From Platanthera guangdongensis (Eukaryota > Streptophyta > Magnoliopsida > Asparagales > Orchidaceae), in assembly GCA_039583875.1 (NCBI GenBank), contig CM077163.1:231686646-231750645 (forward strand): DNA of 64,000 nucleotides, in the 5' to 3' direction. Below, piece by piece: positions 1 to 10,862 of the stretch (its first letter is position 1; the number at the start of each line of letters is the position of its first letter). Both the position numbers and the translations under genes were made by a program. Under the pieces are notes generated by a model. It made no database searches, was not told the DNA's origin, and was given only the letters and a program-made list of their open reading frames with translations.

Positions 1-1441
1 GGTAGAGCCTTCTGGAGGACTGGTAAAGGGGCATGACCAAGACGCCGATGACAATCGATGGGGGAGACTAAAGAGAGGATAGCGGGAGATTCATCAAGGA
101 GGTAGAGCCCGTGCTGCAGTCGTCCCTTACCAATGATAGTCGGCGTCCTGTGATCATGTATCAGAAAAGAAGAAGAGTTAAATGTTACAGAGCAATTCAA
201 ATCATTAGTCAAGCGACCAACAGAAAGCAAATTGAATGGGGAGCCCGGAACATGAATAGTCGAACGTAGAGAGAGAGAGAAGTGAGAGGGATGTCAGCCG
301 ATCTAGATACAGGAACAGTGTCCCCATTGGCCACTGTGATGCACTTAGGATGAGGAGAATTCAGGTATTGATGTGGCCGCAGGGAGGTGATGTGATGGGT
401 GACACCCGAGTCAACTATCCAGCGCGGACTAGTGGAGAGACAAGTGATACCTTCTTGGGAGATGGAGGCAGCAGAGGCAATGGAGGCGGGTGGACGACTG
501 AGCAGACCCTGGAGCTGTTGGAGCTGAAGGCGGACCTCTTCAAGGTCAGTACGAGCAGAGGAGTCGGTAGCAGCAACAATACCCTGTGGACGAGGTGGAA
601 GCTCATGCTTGCGATAGCAGGTGGCTTCAAGGTGGTCGTCCTTCCCGCAAAAGAAACACTTTAGGTGAGGTCGGCCTCCCCGTCCGCGGCCCCGAGAGCC
701 AGAACGCCCCCTGCGGGAAGGAGGGGAAGGCAGCAGGGGTGCAGAAGTCTGCTGCAGGAGAGCCGGGGATGGAGGAGCAGAACTATCAGGGGGCGGCGAG
801 ACCTTGAGCAGCATAGAACACACGTCTGATAGTGAGGGAGTAGCCACTGAGGAGAGAATCTGGGCCCGAACACTGTGAAGATGAGGTGGAACACGAGCCA
901 TCATCATGGCCACACCGACGGCTTCTTTCTGAGCCTGTTGTGCAGCAAGATCCAACATAGGAGGTTGATGTTGGATCCATACTTCGACTAAAGTCTTGGC
1001 CCAAGCAACAAAAGAGGTGAGGTTGGTAGCCCCGTCAGCATCAAGGGACTGGAGATCAGTGATAATGTCATAAAGGCGTTGAACACTATCTTTACCATAA
1101 TATACAAACTGGAGCTCATCCCACATTATCTTGGCTGTTTCGTCATACATGGTCATGCGGTAGGGTTCAGTATCAAGAGAGTTCAGGATCCATGTCTGAA
1201 CCCGGTCATCGTTGCGCAACCAATCGTCAGTTGGAGGAGCAGGAGGCACTTGGGTTAAGTGATGGAGATAACCTTTGGATTGTAGTACGCGGCGAACGGA
1301 ATGTACCCACTCCACGAAGTTCTTCTTCCCCGCTAGTAAATTGGTAGTGATCTGCAGCTCATCACGGAGTTCAGGGGCAGAGGCCGGGCGGTCTGCCGAG
1401 GAAGAGGTTGTCTGTCTGGTTGACTCTGGAGAGGTCGTCAT
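1..1441 (-). pseudogene. Copia gag-protease-integrase (5' part), frameshifted
   Basis: The ATG at 1441 opens 410 codons. Residues about 30-200 form a Copia-type gag domain, followed by a Pro/Ser-rich linker, an Arg/Gly-rich basic stretch and a CCHC zinc knuckle of spacing CX2CX4HX4C near residues 264-277. The protease active-site motif follows as VDSGVTHHIT near residue 342; the usual DSGAT reads DSGVT. The frame closes at 209, but homologous sequence continues in another frame below about position 285, with the protease C-terminus and the integrase entry (GLYLLDES, then RRLGHAPL). One indel near 280-290 therefore breaks the polyprotein. The rest of pol lies left of the window. Confidence 0.85.
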
Positions 1442-2341
1442 GGTTAGGCGAGCAGGAGGCTAGGACGGCGGATAGAGAGAACTGCGACCAGACAGGAGAT
1501 CGCACGGTCTGAGTGACCAGCGGCAAGACAAAGTGGTCGCCGCGACCAGAAAGCAGAGCGGATAGCGGGTAGAAGCTGCACGGTCACGGTGATAACACAC
1601 CAGCGGCAATGAGGATGCCACGACTAGTATGCGGAGCCCGCAGAGGAGAGGAGAGACCGCTAGCGACAAGACAGGTCACAGCGACTAGTCGGTGAAGAGG
1701 TTTAGCAGAGAAGCCCGCACGGTCAAGGTGAGTCCACCAACGGCAAGGAGAGATGTCACGACTTATATGCAAACTTTGCCGAGAATAGAAGAAACCACAG
1801 CGACAAGCGAGGTAAAGCGCAGCGAGAAGGGAAAAAGAACTCGGCGGATAGACTAGAAAAAGCAGCAAGCAAGAGGCGCAATTTACGGCTATAAGAGAGA
1901 CTGCGGCGACAAAGTCAAGCCGCGGCGACTTTAGACAAGTCGCGACAGAGTAAGAGGCGCAATTTGCGGCGAGAAGAGAGACCGCAGCGACTTTAGAGAA
2001 GTCGCGGCAAGCGGGAAGAGAAAGAAACGCGAGAGGAAGGCCGCGCGGATAGTAAGGGAGGCCGCACGGGCAGAGAAATAAACAAGAGAGGGTGGACCCC
2101 ACGTGTAAGAGAGATTATAAAAGAGAGGTAGGAGGAGGAGGAGGAGACGTGAAAGCCACGAGAGATACAGAGTAAGGCAAGCGGTAAGAAGGACCTTATC
2201 CGCGCGGGAAGCCGCGGTTACGGAGACAACGGCTAGAAATAGACAGGTCACACGACACTGCAGCTAAGCTGGAGAAGGGGAAGCCGAGCGGTCAGCCGGG
2301 AGAACAGGCAGTTTCCAAACAGACAGGCCGGACCATTCCCC
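1442..2341 (-). repeat. long Copia-1 leader made of diverged internal repeats
   Basis: About 900 bp between PBS and gag ATG. On the minus strand a degenerate unit recurs, with phrases such as GCCGCAAATTGCGCC and GACTT..CTAAAGTCGC (clearest at 1860-2000). Predicted reading frames here are short, rich in Leu/Ser/Cys and have no recognisable domain, so I do not call them genes. Confidence 0.5.
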
Positions 2342-2351
2342 CCTGATACCA
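2342..2351 (-). other. Copia-1 primer-binding site
   Basis: The minus strand reads TGGTATCAGG directly after the LTR terminus CTCTACA. TGGTATCAG is the usual initiator-Met tRNA PBS core of plant Copia elements. Confidence 0.8.
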
Positions 2352-2623
2352 TGTAGAGAAAACTCAACCTTGTACAATGCATGAATACACATTTATAGGA
2401 GGGAGAAAGAGAGAAGATAGTCTTATACAAGATGTGAGACTAAAGAGCAGAAAAGAAGAAATACAAACAAATGGGCCTATTTACATGAGCTTTTCCAACG
2501 ACTTTCATATTATTTAATTACATCAGCAGAACTTACATAATTTTTTCACCAATAATCTCCTCAAATTTATTACCACTTTTTTGTTTCAAAACCATTGAGA
2601 CATACACAAATTCAACATCAACA
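2352..2623 (-). repeat. 5' LTR of Copia-1 (outer edge uncertain)
   Basis: The inner edge is fixed by the PBS. A TATA-like box (TATAAATG on the minus strand, about 2390-2397) lies inside. The outer edge is placed at a CA dinucleotide near 2623 without support from a second LTR. Confidence 0.5.
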
Positions 2624-2713
2624 TACTAATTATTACCTGAATATAGTAGACAAATAATAACTTTAAAAATAAACATAAAAAAAATTTCGAGGATTGAGGG
2701 TTTTGTGGCTTAC
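2624..2713 (-). other. start of amine oxidase intron 1 with splice donor
   Basis: GTAAGCC begins at 2713 on the minus strand right after a phase-0 codon. The short AT-rich stretch from there to the Copia-1 LTR is what remains of the intron's 5' end. Confidence 0.65.
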
Positions 2714-3910
2714 ATCTTCGTGTGAAAAGAGCTCGGAGTGGCGCCACGCAACATCGCCGGCGTACCTCTCGAACAAGCAGATAACATCCCGGCGAACGTA
2801 GGGCTCGCCGTCTTCCCTCACAAATACTGCATCCATGTAATAGGCGTTCCTAGGGCAATCATTCAGCCTCACCAGCGGCAGTGCGCAGGTCCCCAGCCCG
2901 TATTCCCCGGCATCCATGTATCCCCTGTAATACCAGCCCTGGCTCCCGTCCATGTACGGCACGAACAGCTCCGACGACATTCCCTTATACATCACGCTCC
3001 TCCACCGTTGCCCCTCATCGTAGTCGTCTCTAACCCTCGCCGTCGACACCACCATCCCAGCTCTCTCATCCGCCTTCAAGTGCAGCTCCCACCTCCCCCA
3101 CTTCACCGTATGCCCTCCCTCCACCACGAACCCCCTCCCTCCTCCCGTCATCTCCATCCCAGCTCCACCACTGCCCGCCCGCCGTCCGGTGAAACGGTAG
3201 TCGGTGCCATCCCCGCTTGGTACAGGGATTTGTAGCCCCTCGTCGCGTACCCAAAGCACCGCTCCGGCGTCGATGTCGACCAGAGCAGTAAGGCCTTCGA
3301 GCGGGCGCATGTAAAAGTTGGCGGTGCTGGGAGAAAGGGCGAAGCACTGGATCTTGGCGAGCCGCCTTCCCTCCTCCTCCGGGCCGAACCATCCCGGCGA
3401 TAGAGGGAAGCAGGAGAGACGGGAGGGGTCGAGGCCACGGGCGATGGCGGCACGGACGACGCGGGGGTCGGCGATGGCGACGGAGGCGGCGAGGGAGAAG
3501 TCGGTGAGGGTGATGCGGGGGAAGGCGGAGGGGTGGGGGATGGTGGAGTGGGAGAGGACGCTGCGGGAGGAGATGTCGAGGGTGAGGAGATGGGTGATGT
3601 TGGGGGAGTAGGCGGTGACGGAGGCACGGCGGGAGGGGAGAGGAGATGCCGGAATCCAGGAAAGGACGGATGATTTAGGGGGTTCTAAGAGTGAGAGGGA
3701 GTGGATGGAAGGGAAGGGGTTTGGGTGGGAGAAGGGGGGATGGGAGATGAGGATGGAGCGGGCGACGGAGATCTCCGAGAAGGTGAGGGGATCGAGGGGG
3801 TGACTGGCGATGTTGCCGAGGTGGGAGTCGACGGAGGAAGGCGGCGAGGAAGATGCAGAGGTGATGATGGTGACGAGGAAGAAGAATGAGACGGGGATTA
3901 GGGATTCCAT
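2714..3910 (-). CDS. copper-containing primary amine oxidase, exon 1 (N-terminal 399 residues)
   Basis: Copper/TPQ amine oxidases oxidatively deaminate di- and polyamines such as putrescine to aminoaldehydes, H2O2 and NH3; the plant pea-type enzymes are apoplastic or peroxisomal. The start is the ATG at 3910, because the frame upstream of it has only a TTG. Residues 1-24 are a hydrophobic signal peptide. The N2 domain (HPLDPLTFSEI) and N3 domain (GWFGPEEEGRR) follow, then the front of the catalytic domain with the conserved YMDAGEYGLG, whose Asp (residue 333) is the family's catalytic base. The Cys pair around residues 352-378 and FERYAGDVAWRHSE are also family landmarks. The TPQ-forming NYD motif and copper histidines are not here; they must lie in later exons. 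Codon 399 ends exactly at a donor, GTAAGCC, at 2713. The reading frame is undamaged. Whether downstream exons survive left of the window is unknown. Confidence 0.88.
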
Positions 3911-4433
3911 TTCGGAATGGGGGAAGATTGACTCGGGACAAGCAACTCTCTCATCCAACGGTTGAAGAACGCCATCAGCATCTGATTGCGGCCCACCACC
4001 TCACGGAGAAGAGAGCAAATCCATCTGAAATCGCCCAAAGGCCAAACCCCATCAAAACTGGATCCAACAACCCCATCCACAACACAAATGTAAAGCCCAA
4101 ATCCGTCTGAACTTCTTCGTCGACGAAACCACGAAGACGGCAACCATATATGCACGTCAACATAATGTCATCGGTGAAGAGAATAAACTGTCGGCAAGAT
4201 GTCCTGAGCCAGGCGTCAAAGGAACACGCGAACCTTGGGTTGAACATGTCCCCCACATAAAAGTCTAGGACGGAGGTAAGGAGGAAGACTCTAACGCCCC
4301 CGCCCTTCTCTCTTTAGGGGTAGGCATGTTACCGAGCTACACCCCAAACGCTCAACCTCATACCTGGTTCCACAACATGGCACATCGGGGACTTCCCTTT
4401 AATGAGTGAAACTCAAGTTAAGTTGTTAGAACA
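3911..4433 (-). promoter_or_regulatory. upstream region of the amine oxidase gene
   Basis: About 520 bp between the amine oxidase ATG and the 5S-like sequence. No reading frame is convincing and I see no clear TATA box; TATATGG on the minus strand near 4145 is the best candidate. The part around 4290-4430 is T/C-rich with short-LTR or TRIM character (GGCACATCGGGGACTTCCC). Confidence 0.35.
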
Positions 4434-4525
4434 GGGACTTCCCAACAGATTACTCATCCCAAGATTACTTTCGTTCGAGCATGCTTAACTATGGAGTTTT
4501 TACACTACTCATCATCAATGGATCT
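4434..4525 (-). repeat. 5S rRNA-derived sequence, interrupted by element C
   Basis: The complement follows the plant 5S rRNA internal control region. Plus-strand GACTTCCCA, CTCATCCCAAGATTAC and GAGCATGCTTAACT match the C-box to A-box part in inverse order with scattered substitutions. The match appears to resume beyond element C at 23354 (ATGGATCT split from GTTGCAGC, compare GGGATCCGGTGCA of 5S). This suits a Cassandra-type TRIM LTR or a 5S-derived SINE better than a functional 5S gene. Confidence 0.6.
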
Positions 4526-5451
4526 TGTTGCGGACTAACTCGACGTCCCGGTTAGGTCGAAATTCTTGGACCGTCTTAGCTCTCGGAACGGTCGAACGCG
4601 TACACAGTTAATGGAAATAGAAAGTTGACAAAGTATTTTTTGACGTGGAAAACCCCCGAAAAGAGGTGAAAAATCACGTGCTCGGATCTGTCCCGACCAA
4701 ACCTCCACTAGATCTAAGTGTTGTTACAGAGCTTTTTCAAGAACTCGAGGGCGACAAGTCGCCTCTCGTTACAATTATTCGGGGAGAGAGAGAGAACCTG
4801 AAGGGTGACAGGCCACCACTCGCAGGGCTAATTATTTCTTCGAGTGTTGCGGGGAGCGATGCGTCTGTTGTATTTTGGAGTCTTCTAATAATTCCTGGAG
4901 GCAGGAGTAGCTTGTTGTACACATTGTGATGTGTGAAGCTTCGAGGCTCGGAGGCATGCTTAGCACGTCTTACCCTCCGCTTCTTGTCTTTGATTGTCTT
5001 TTGGAGAAGCGTAGTTTGGTTGTCTTATAGGTAGATTGAGTGCTTGTTCTGGAGTGCGTGGTGCGCTTGTTGGCAAAGAGCGCGCTGGGAGTTTGCTGGA
5101 GGAAAGCGCGCTAGACGCTTGCTGGAGGAGGGCGCACTGAGCAGTTGTGGGTAAATAGAGAGAGCGCAGGGTGCTTGCAGAAGGAGAGTGCGCAGAGCAC
5201 TTGCAGAAGGAGAGAGCATGGAGTGTGGGAGAAAGTGACCAGCGTAAGGGAGCGACGTGTGTGAGAGCACGCAGGAGCATGCTGGGGAGAGACGTGCGTG
5301 AGAGCGCGTAGGGAAGCAACGGGAGGGAGATCGTGCAAGGAGGCGACGCACGCGGGAACGCGCAAGGAGGCGAAGCTCGCAAGAAAGAGGACGCGCGGGA
5401 GTGCGCAAAGAAGAGATGCGTGCTAGAGTGTGCAAGGAATGCAACGCGCGT
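4526..5451 (-). repeat. element C left (3') LTR, segment 1
   Basis: Collinear with 20932 to about 21863 of the right LTR, including the long run of degenerate GAGAGCGCGCAAGGAGG-like repeats. It stops at the CGCGT target site used by element A and resumes at 14232. Confidence 0.88.
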
Positions 5452-7812
5452 TGTTGAAGCCAAAAATGGCCTCCGTGGAGTTCGGGGTCCCAAAAAAGGG
5501 GTGACCGCGCACCTACTACCCTCAAGCGAACGATCTAGGCACAAGATTAGGAACTCAAGGGACAGACCCAAGGTCTCAGCGTGGAGGACCCACCGCATAC
5601 CCGGAAGACTAAAAAACTCTTCCCCTCCCAAGCCAAAGGCTGAGCTAAGACACCTTCGGAGGGCGCTCTCGGCCGACCGGAACATCTAAGGAGGGTCTCG
5701 AGACCAACTCTCTCCTATCCAGATGTGTCTCCTTGGGTCTATACAAAATACTGCTCACCCGCCCTAATGATGGCGCAAACTCGACGAGCAATTCCACGAC
5801 ACGCTGCCCAAACTGGGCCACGAACAGCGTAAATTCGATGTCCTAAAAGGCTGTCAACATGCCATGAGGGGCTTCCCGGCAACTATACCTCGGGGCCCCC
5901 ACTGGGCGAGCGGTTCTCGAGAACACCGCCCGCCTGATACGAAGAAGAAAGCTACACATCCTTAGAGTATCACAGATATTAAAAGAATATTACAGGAATA
6001 TGAATTCCATACTTCGGCACGCAGGCCGGCAATAAAAATAAAAAAGGCCTTCGAGGGCCGGCACAAGCTTGGGCTTAAGCCCGCTACTCCCCGCCTGGTA
6101 CTGCAACACCTGTACGTCAACGTCTCGACAAGCGGCGGTCATCTAAACGCCAGTTGGTTAACATAAGCTGGCCGAACACATTGCACATACCCCTTTTTCG
6201 GGGCTATGGTGTGCATTCCCTGCAAATGGAAAATATACAACATCCTCGGAGCCTTCTCCGGGATCCCCAGAACATCACCAATCCGGCTCACACGTCCGGA
6301 TGGGCTTCACACAGCATGCCTAAACCCGTACTCACGCTTCCGGGTGCTAACACAGTTAATTGCGGGGACGTACACGTCAATCCGTCGGAGAGCTCCTTTC
6401 CTCCACCCGTTGGTGGAGAGGGGCTTCCATGCAAATATGGAAATTGAGGGCTTCACGTGCCCAAGTAGAAATTTCGTTACCCTTGACGCGTGTTTGGCGG
6501 GGCCGCAACCGCGCTCATGGCCCGAGGCTCCACGTCTAGCATCCGTAGTAGTTGTCCGTGCCCGAATCCGACCACCGTGGGAGAGTTGAAAGCTCCGAAT
6601 GATTTTCCCCTCCATGGCCGAGCCTCTCCATGGTCGGCCGTGCTCCAAGTGGCCGGCCGCTGCTGTACGAGGCCGATCCCGGCCCCAAGTAACACCGAGG
6701 AAGTCGATCCCAGCCTCCACAACTTCAGGCGGCGTCGGGGAAGCTGATCCCGACTAGCCTAGCTCCAAACGGCGCCGGGAGAGGAGCTCCCGGTCGACCT
6801 AGCTGTAGGCGGCGCCGGGAGAGGAGCTCCCGGCCGGCCTCGCTGTAGGCGGCGCCGGGAGAGGAGCTCCCGGCCGGCCTCGCTGTAGGCGGCGCCGGGA
6901 GAGGAGCTCCCGGCCGGCCTCGCTGTAGGCGGCGCCGGGAGAGGAGCTCCCGGCCGGCCTCGCTGTAGGCGGCGCCGGGAGAGGAGCTCCCGGCCGGCCT
7001 CGCTGTAGGCGGCGCCGGGAGAGGAGCTCCCGGTCGGCCTTGCTTTACCGTAGGCGGCGGCGTCGAAGAGTGAGAGAGAGACGGGGTGGGGGTTGCTGCT
7101 CCGGGCCGACGGGAGAGAGGGAGGGCCGGCCGGCCTTGCTTAGGCGGTGGCCGAAGAGAGAGAGGGGGCGGGCGGCCTGCTCCTGGCCGAAAGAGAGAGA
7201 GGGAGACGGGCGGTGCTGCTTCTCCTCTAGCCGACGAGAGAGAGAGAGAGAGGGCGGGGCGGGGTTCTTCTGCTCCAGCCGATAAGAGAGGGAGAGACGG
7301 GCGGCCGGATTGCGCTCCAGGCCGAACCCTAGCCGGGAAATCCCGCTCCACCTCCTGCTTCCATCTCCCTTTTTTTATTTCCTCCTTTCTTCTTTTTCTG
7401 CCTCGCCCGTACCCGAGCTCCTCCTTTCTTCTTTTTTTATTTGCCTTTTCTTCTTTTTCCGGCTGTACCTCCCTATCATGAGCCCACATGCTCTTTTAAT
7501 TGCTTCCCATGCTTTTTCCTGTACCGTCCATCCATCCCCCCCCCCATCTTTCTTTCTTCCTAACTCATGTATATATAATCTCATATATATATATATATAT
7601 ATATATAATATAATATATATATATATATTATAATATTAAATATATACATAAATAAATATATATATGTTTAAAGTCTATACAAATAGAACCTCTGCACGCA
7701 CGCACGAGAACCCGCACGAGCTCGAACGATGCTGCACCAAAACGCCGCTCATAGTATGTCCCGAGCGCGCCGTTTGGGGAGGATCCCGCTCGACCGGATA
7801 CGGGGTTGTACA
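5452..7812 (-). repeat. element A left (3') LTR
   Basis: 2361 bp, TG..CA ends. It contains seven copies of a 40-bp GC-rich unit at 6781-7060 (the right LTR has six), a GA-rich stretch at 7060-7300, a C homopolymer near 7540 and a TA microsatellite at 7583-7660. Confidence 0.9.
6781..7060 (+). repeat. 40-bp tandem repeat inside element A LTR
   Basis: Units start with GAGGAGCTCCCGG at 6781, 6821, 6861, 6901, 6941, 6981 and 7021. GAGCTC, GGCCGGCC and GGCGCC palindromes make each unit strongly self-complementary. Long frames through it are artefacts of composition. Confidence 0.9.
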
Positions 7813-7890
7813 CAATCTCCGCTCTTTTCGAGGTTGACACAAGCTCGGAAAGAAATGTCCAACCCCAAGTATCCGGCGAGTGGGAGCCGA
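7786..7890 (-). promoter_or_regulatory. element A polypurine tract with bracketing inverted repeat
   Basis: On the minus strand the purine tract AAAAGAGCGGAGATTG abuts the LTR start TGTACAACCCC. The last 25 bp of the LTR (CTCGACCGGATACGGGGTTG on the plus strand) recur inverted about 45 bp away (minus reading CTCGCCGGATACTTGGGG). The polypurine tract therefore sits in the loop of a potential hairpin. Confidence 0.7.
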
Positions 7891-7989
7891 CCCAAAGAAA
7901 AATTTTAGAGAAAAGCTCACTTGGAGATAAAGAGAGCTCCACAACAGGGCTTAAATCAGAAACAACTCACTATCTTGAATATGCTGTAA

Positions 7990-8600
7990 AAACCAACGTT
8001 TTATAAACACAATTATTCTTTTTGCATCTCTTTCTGTAACGGTGGTATAACAAGTAGCAAATTTTATGAGAAACTAGCATAGAATGAGGATTTAAACGCA
8101 GGAGCAGGTAAAGGTATAGAAGGACCGATAAATCTTAGCATACCCGCTCGATCAGCATGGACAGGTAAAGATCAACCTTATAATGATTTATTAACACGAC
8201 CAATAGTTATTCCTCTAGTTCCCATCACTACAACCTTTGCTAATCCCTTGGATGAATTCACTGATATGTTCAATATGGATGTTGAAACACTAGATGATGA
8301 TGATGAGGAATACGCAACAGCTTTATCAAAGATAATAATAGGTGAATCTAGCGCTGCTGAGAATCTGTAAAACAAAATGTTTAAAACATTATTCCATAAT
8401 CTAGACACACGAGCTTGTAAGAACCCTTAAGCAGCAGGAAAAATAATACAACATATGTAGCTATAATCAGTAGGTTTTTGAAGATTGTCCGCCTATGATA
8501 AGACATTTAAAATCATTAGCTGGCAGAATTACTTAACGAATACATTTTATGATAGCTATCTATTGTCGTCATGTAGTCTGAGTCGTATATTATATTATAT
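7990..8600 (+). pseudogene. unrecognised AT-rich coding relic inside element A
   Basis: The frame from 8083 to the TAA at 8370 is open for 95 codons with protein-like composition. It includes NLSIPARSAW, a run VIPLVPITTTF and an acidic tail DDDDEE. The same frame is also readable upstream from about 7990 and downstream to about 8600. It is interrupted only by TAA, TAG and TGA codons, most of which are one C-to-T change from Gln or Arg codons, the pattern of methyl-cytosine decay. I do not recognise the family. It is antisense to the element and lies where F keeps its antisense genes, but shares no visible sequence with them and is far more AT-rich. A captured host gene or a foreign insertion are both possible. 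Confidence 0.4.
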
Positions 8601-8699
8601 CGAGAATTACTTTTGGTCGAGTCGTGTTCGTTGACTCGTATATATATTTATATTTCAATATATAAAAAACTTTCATCTGTTATAAACATACATCTATTC

Positions 8700-10840
8700 C
8701 AAAACCAAGAACCAGGACCTCTGTCCCGCAGGCAAGCCTACGGACCTGCCAGCTAGATGAGAGCCTGCGCAGCGGGTCTACGTGGGGCCGAGCCGAGCTC
8801 GGGGTGCCGATGAAGATCTCAAACCAAAACCTATCCCCCACAGGCGAGCCTACGGACCTGCCAGCTCGATGAGAGCCTGCGCAGCGGGTCTACCTGGGGC
8901 CGAGCCGAGCTCGGGGTGCCGATGACGTTCTCAAACCAAAACCTATCCCCCACAGGCGAGCCTACGGACCTGCCAGCTAGATGAGAGACTGCGCAGCGGG
9001 TCTACCTGGGGCCGAGCCGAGCTCGGGGTGCCGATGACGATCTCAAACCAAAACCTATCCCCCGCAGGCGAGCCTACGGACCTGCCAGCTAGATGAGAGC
9101 CTGCGCAGCGGGTCTAACTGGGGCCGAGCCGAGCTCTGGGTGCCGATGACGATCTCAAACCAAAACCTATCCCCCACAGGCGAGCCTACGGACCTGCCAG
9201 CTAGATGAGAGCCTGCGCAGCGGGTCTACCTCGGGCCGAGCCGAGCTCGGGGTGCCGATGACGATCTCAAACCAAAACCTATCCCCCACAGGCGACCCTA
9301 CGGACCTGCCAGCTAGATGAGAGCCTGCGCAGCGGGTCTACCTGGGGCCGAGCCGAGCTCGGGGTGCCGATGACGTTCTCAAACCAAAACCTATCCCCCA
9401 CAGGCGAGCCTACTGACCTGCCAGCTAGATGAGAGCCTGCGCAGCGGGTCTACCTGGGGCCGAGCCGAGCTCGGGGTGCCGATGACGATCTCAAACCAAA
9501 ACCTATCCCCCACAGGCGAGCCTACGGACCTGCCAGCTAGATGAGAGCCTGCGCAGCGGGTCTACCTGGGGCCGAGCCGAGCTCGGGGTGCCGATGACGA
9601 TCTCAAACCAAAACCTATCCCCCACAGGCGAGCCTACGGACCTGCCAGCTAGATGAGAGCCTGCGCAGCGGGTCTACCTGTGGCCGAGCCGAGCTCGGGG
9701 TGCTGATGACGATCTCAAACCAAAACCTATCCCCCACAGGCAAGCCTACGGACCTGCCAGCTAGATGAGAGTATGCGCAGCGGGTCTACCTGGGGCCGAG
9801 CCGAGCTCGGGGTGCCGATGACGATCTCAAACCAAAACCTATCCCCCACAGGCAAGCCTACGGACCTGCCAGCTAGATGAAAGCCTGCGCAGCGGGTCTA
9901 CCTGGGGCCGAGCCGAGCTCGGGGTGCCGATGACGATCTCAAACCAAAACCTATCCCCCACAGGCGAGCCTACGGACCTGACAGCTAGATGAGAGCCTGC
10001 GCAGCGGGTCTATCTGGGGCCGAGCCGAGCTTGGGGTGCTGATGACGATCTCAAACCAAAACCTATCCCCCACAGGCAAGCCTACGGACCTGCCAGCTAG
10101 ATGAGAGCCTGCGCATCGGGTCTACCTGGGGCCGAGCCGAGCTCGGGGTGTCGATGACGTTCTCAAACCAAAACCTATCCCCCACAGGCGAGCCTACGGA
10201 CCTACCAGCTAGATGAGAGCCTGCGCAGCGGGTCTACCTGGGGCCGAGCCGAGCTCGGGGTGCCGATGACGATCTCAAACCAAAACCTATCCCCCACAGG
10301 CGAGCCTACGGACCTGCCAGCTAGATGAGAGCCTGCGCAGCGGGTCTACCTGGGGCCGAGCCGAGCTCGGGGTGCCGATGACGATCTCAAACCAAAACCT
10401 ATCCCCCACAGGCGAGCCTACGGACCTGCCAGCTAGATGAGAGCCTGCGCAGCGGGTCTACCTGGGGCCGAGCCGAGCTCGGGGTGCCGATGACGTTCTC
10501 AAACCAAAACCTATCCCCCACAGGCGAGCCTACGGACCTGCCAGCTAGATGAGAGCCTGCGCAGCGGGTCTACCTGGGGCCGAGCCGAGCTCGGGGTGCC
10601 GATGACGATCTCAAACCAAAACCTAACCCCCACAGGCGAGCCTACGGACCTGCCAGCTAGATGAGATCCTGCGCAGCGGGTCTACCTGGGGCCGAGCCGA
10701 GCTCGGGGTGCCGATGACGTTCTCAAACCAAAATCTATCCCCCACAGGCGAGCCTACGGACCTGCCAGCTAGATGAGAGCCTGCGCAGCGGGTCTACCTG
10801 GGGCCGAGCTGAGCTCGGGGTGTCGATGACGTTTCCACAA
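8700..10840 (+). repeat. 112-bp tandem array A1 (about 19 units)
   Basis: Units recur every 112 bp from about 8703 to 10840. Each carries CCTATCCCCCACAGG, then GACCTGCCAGCTAGATGAG, GCCTGCGCAGCGGGTC and CCGAGCCGAGCTCGGGG. Units differ by only a few substitutions. The array ends in a short CCTAACCTAT simple repeat (10838-10890). Confidence 0.95.
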
Positions 10841-10862
10841 ACCTAACCTAACCTATCCTAAC

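Larger units (their letters stand above)
1..2623 (-). mobile_element. Ty1/Copia LTR retrotransposon, 5' part only (Copia-1)
   Basis: Reading on the minus strand the order is LTR, PBS, long leader, gag, protease, then the start of integrase running off the left edge of the window. The 5' LTR abuts a PBS at 2342-2351. The element lies downstream of a splice donor of the amine oxidase gene and has the same orientation, so it appears to be an intronic insertion. The outer LTR edge near 2623 (minus reading starts TGTTGATG) is a guess, because the other LTR and the target duplication are outside the window. Confidence 0.8.

Noticed and set aside
3066..3627. Overlapping frames on both strands of the amine oxidase exon
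   Set aside because: Shadows of a GC-rich exon; only the minus frame at 3910 has family motifs.
8083..8370. Viral origin of the orphan relic in element A
   Set aside because: No motif I can name with confidence; kept as unrecognised.
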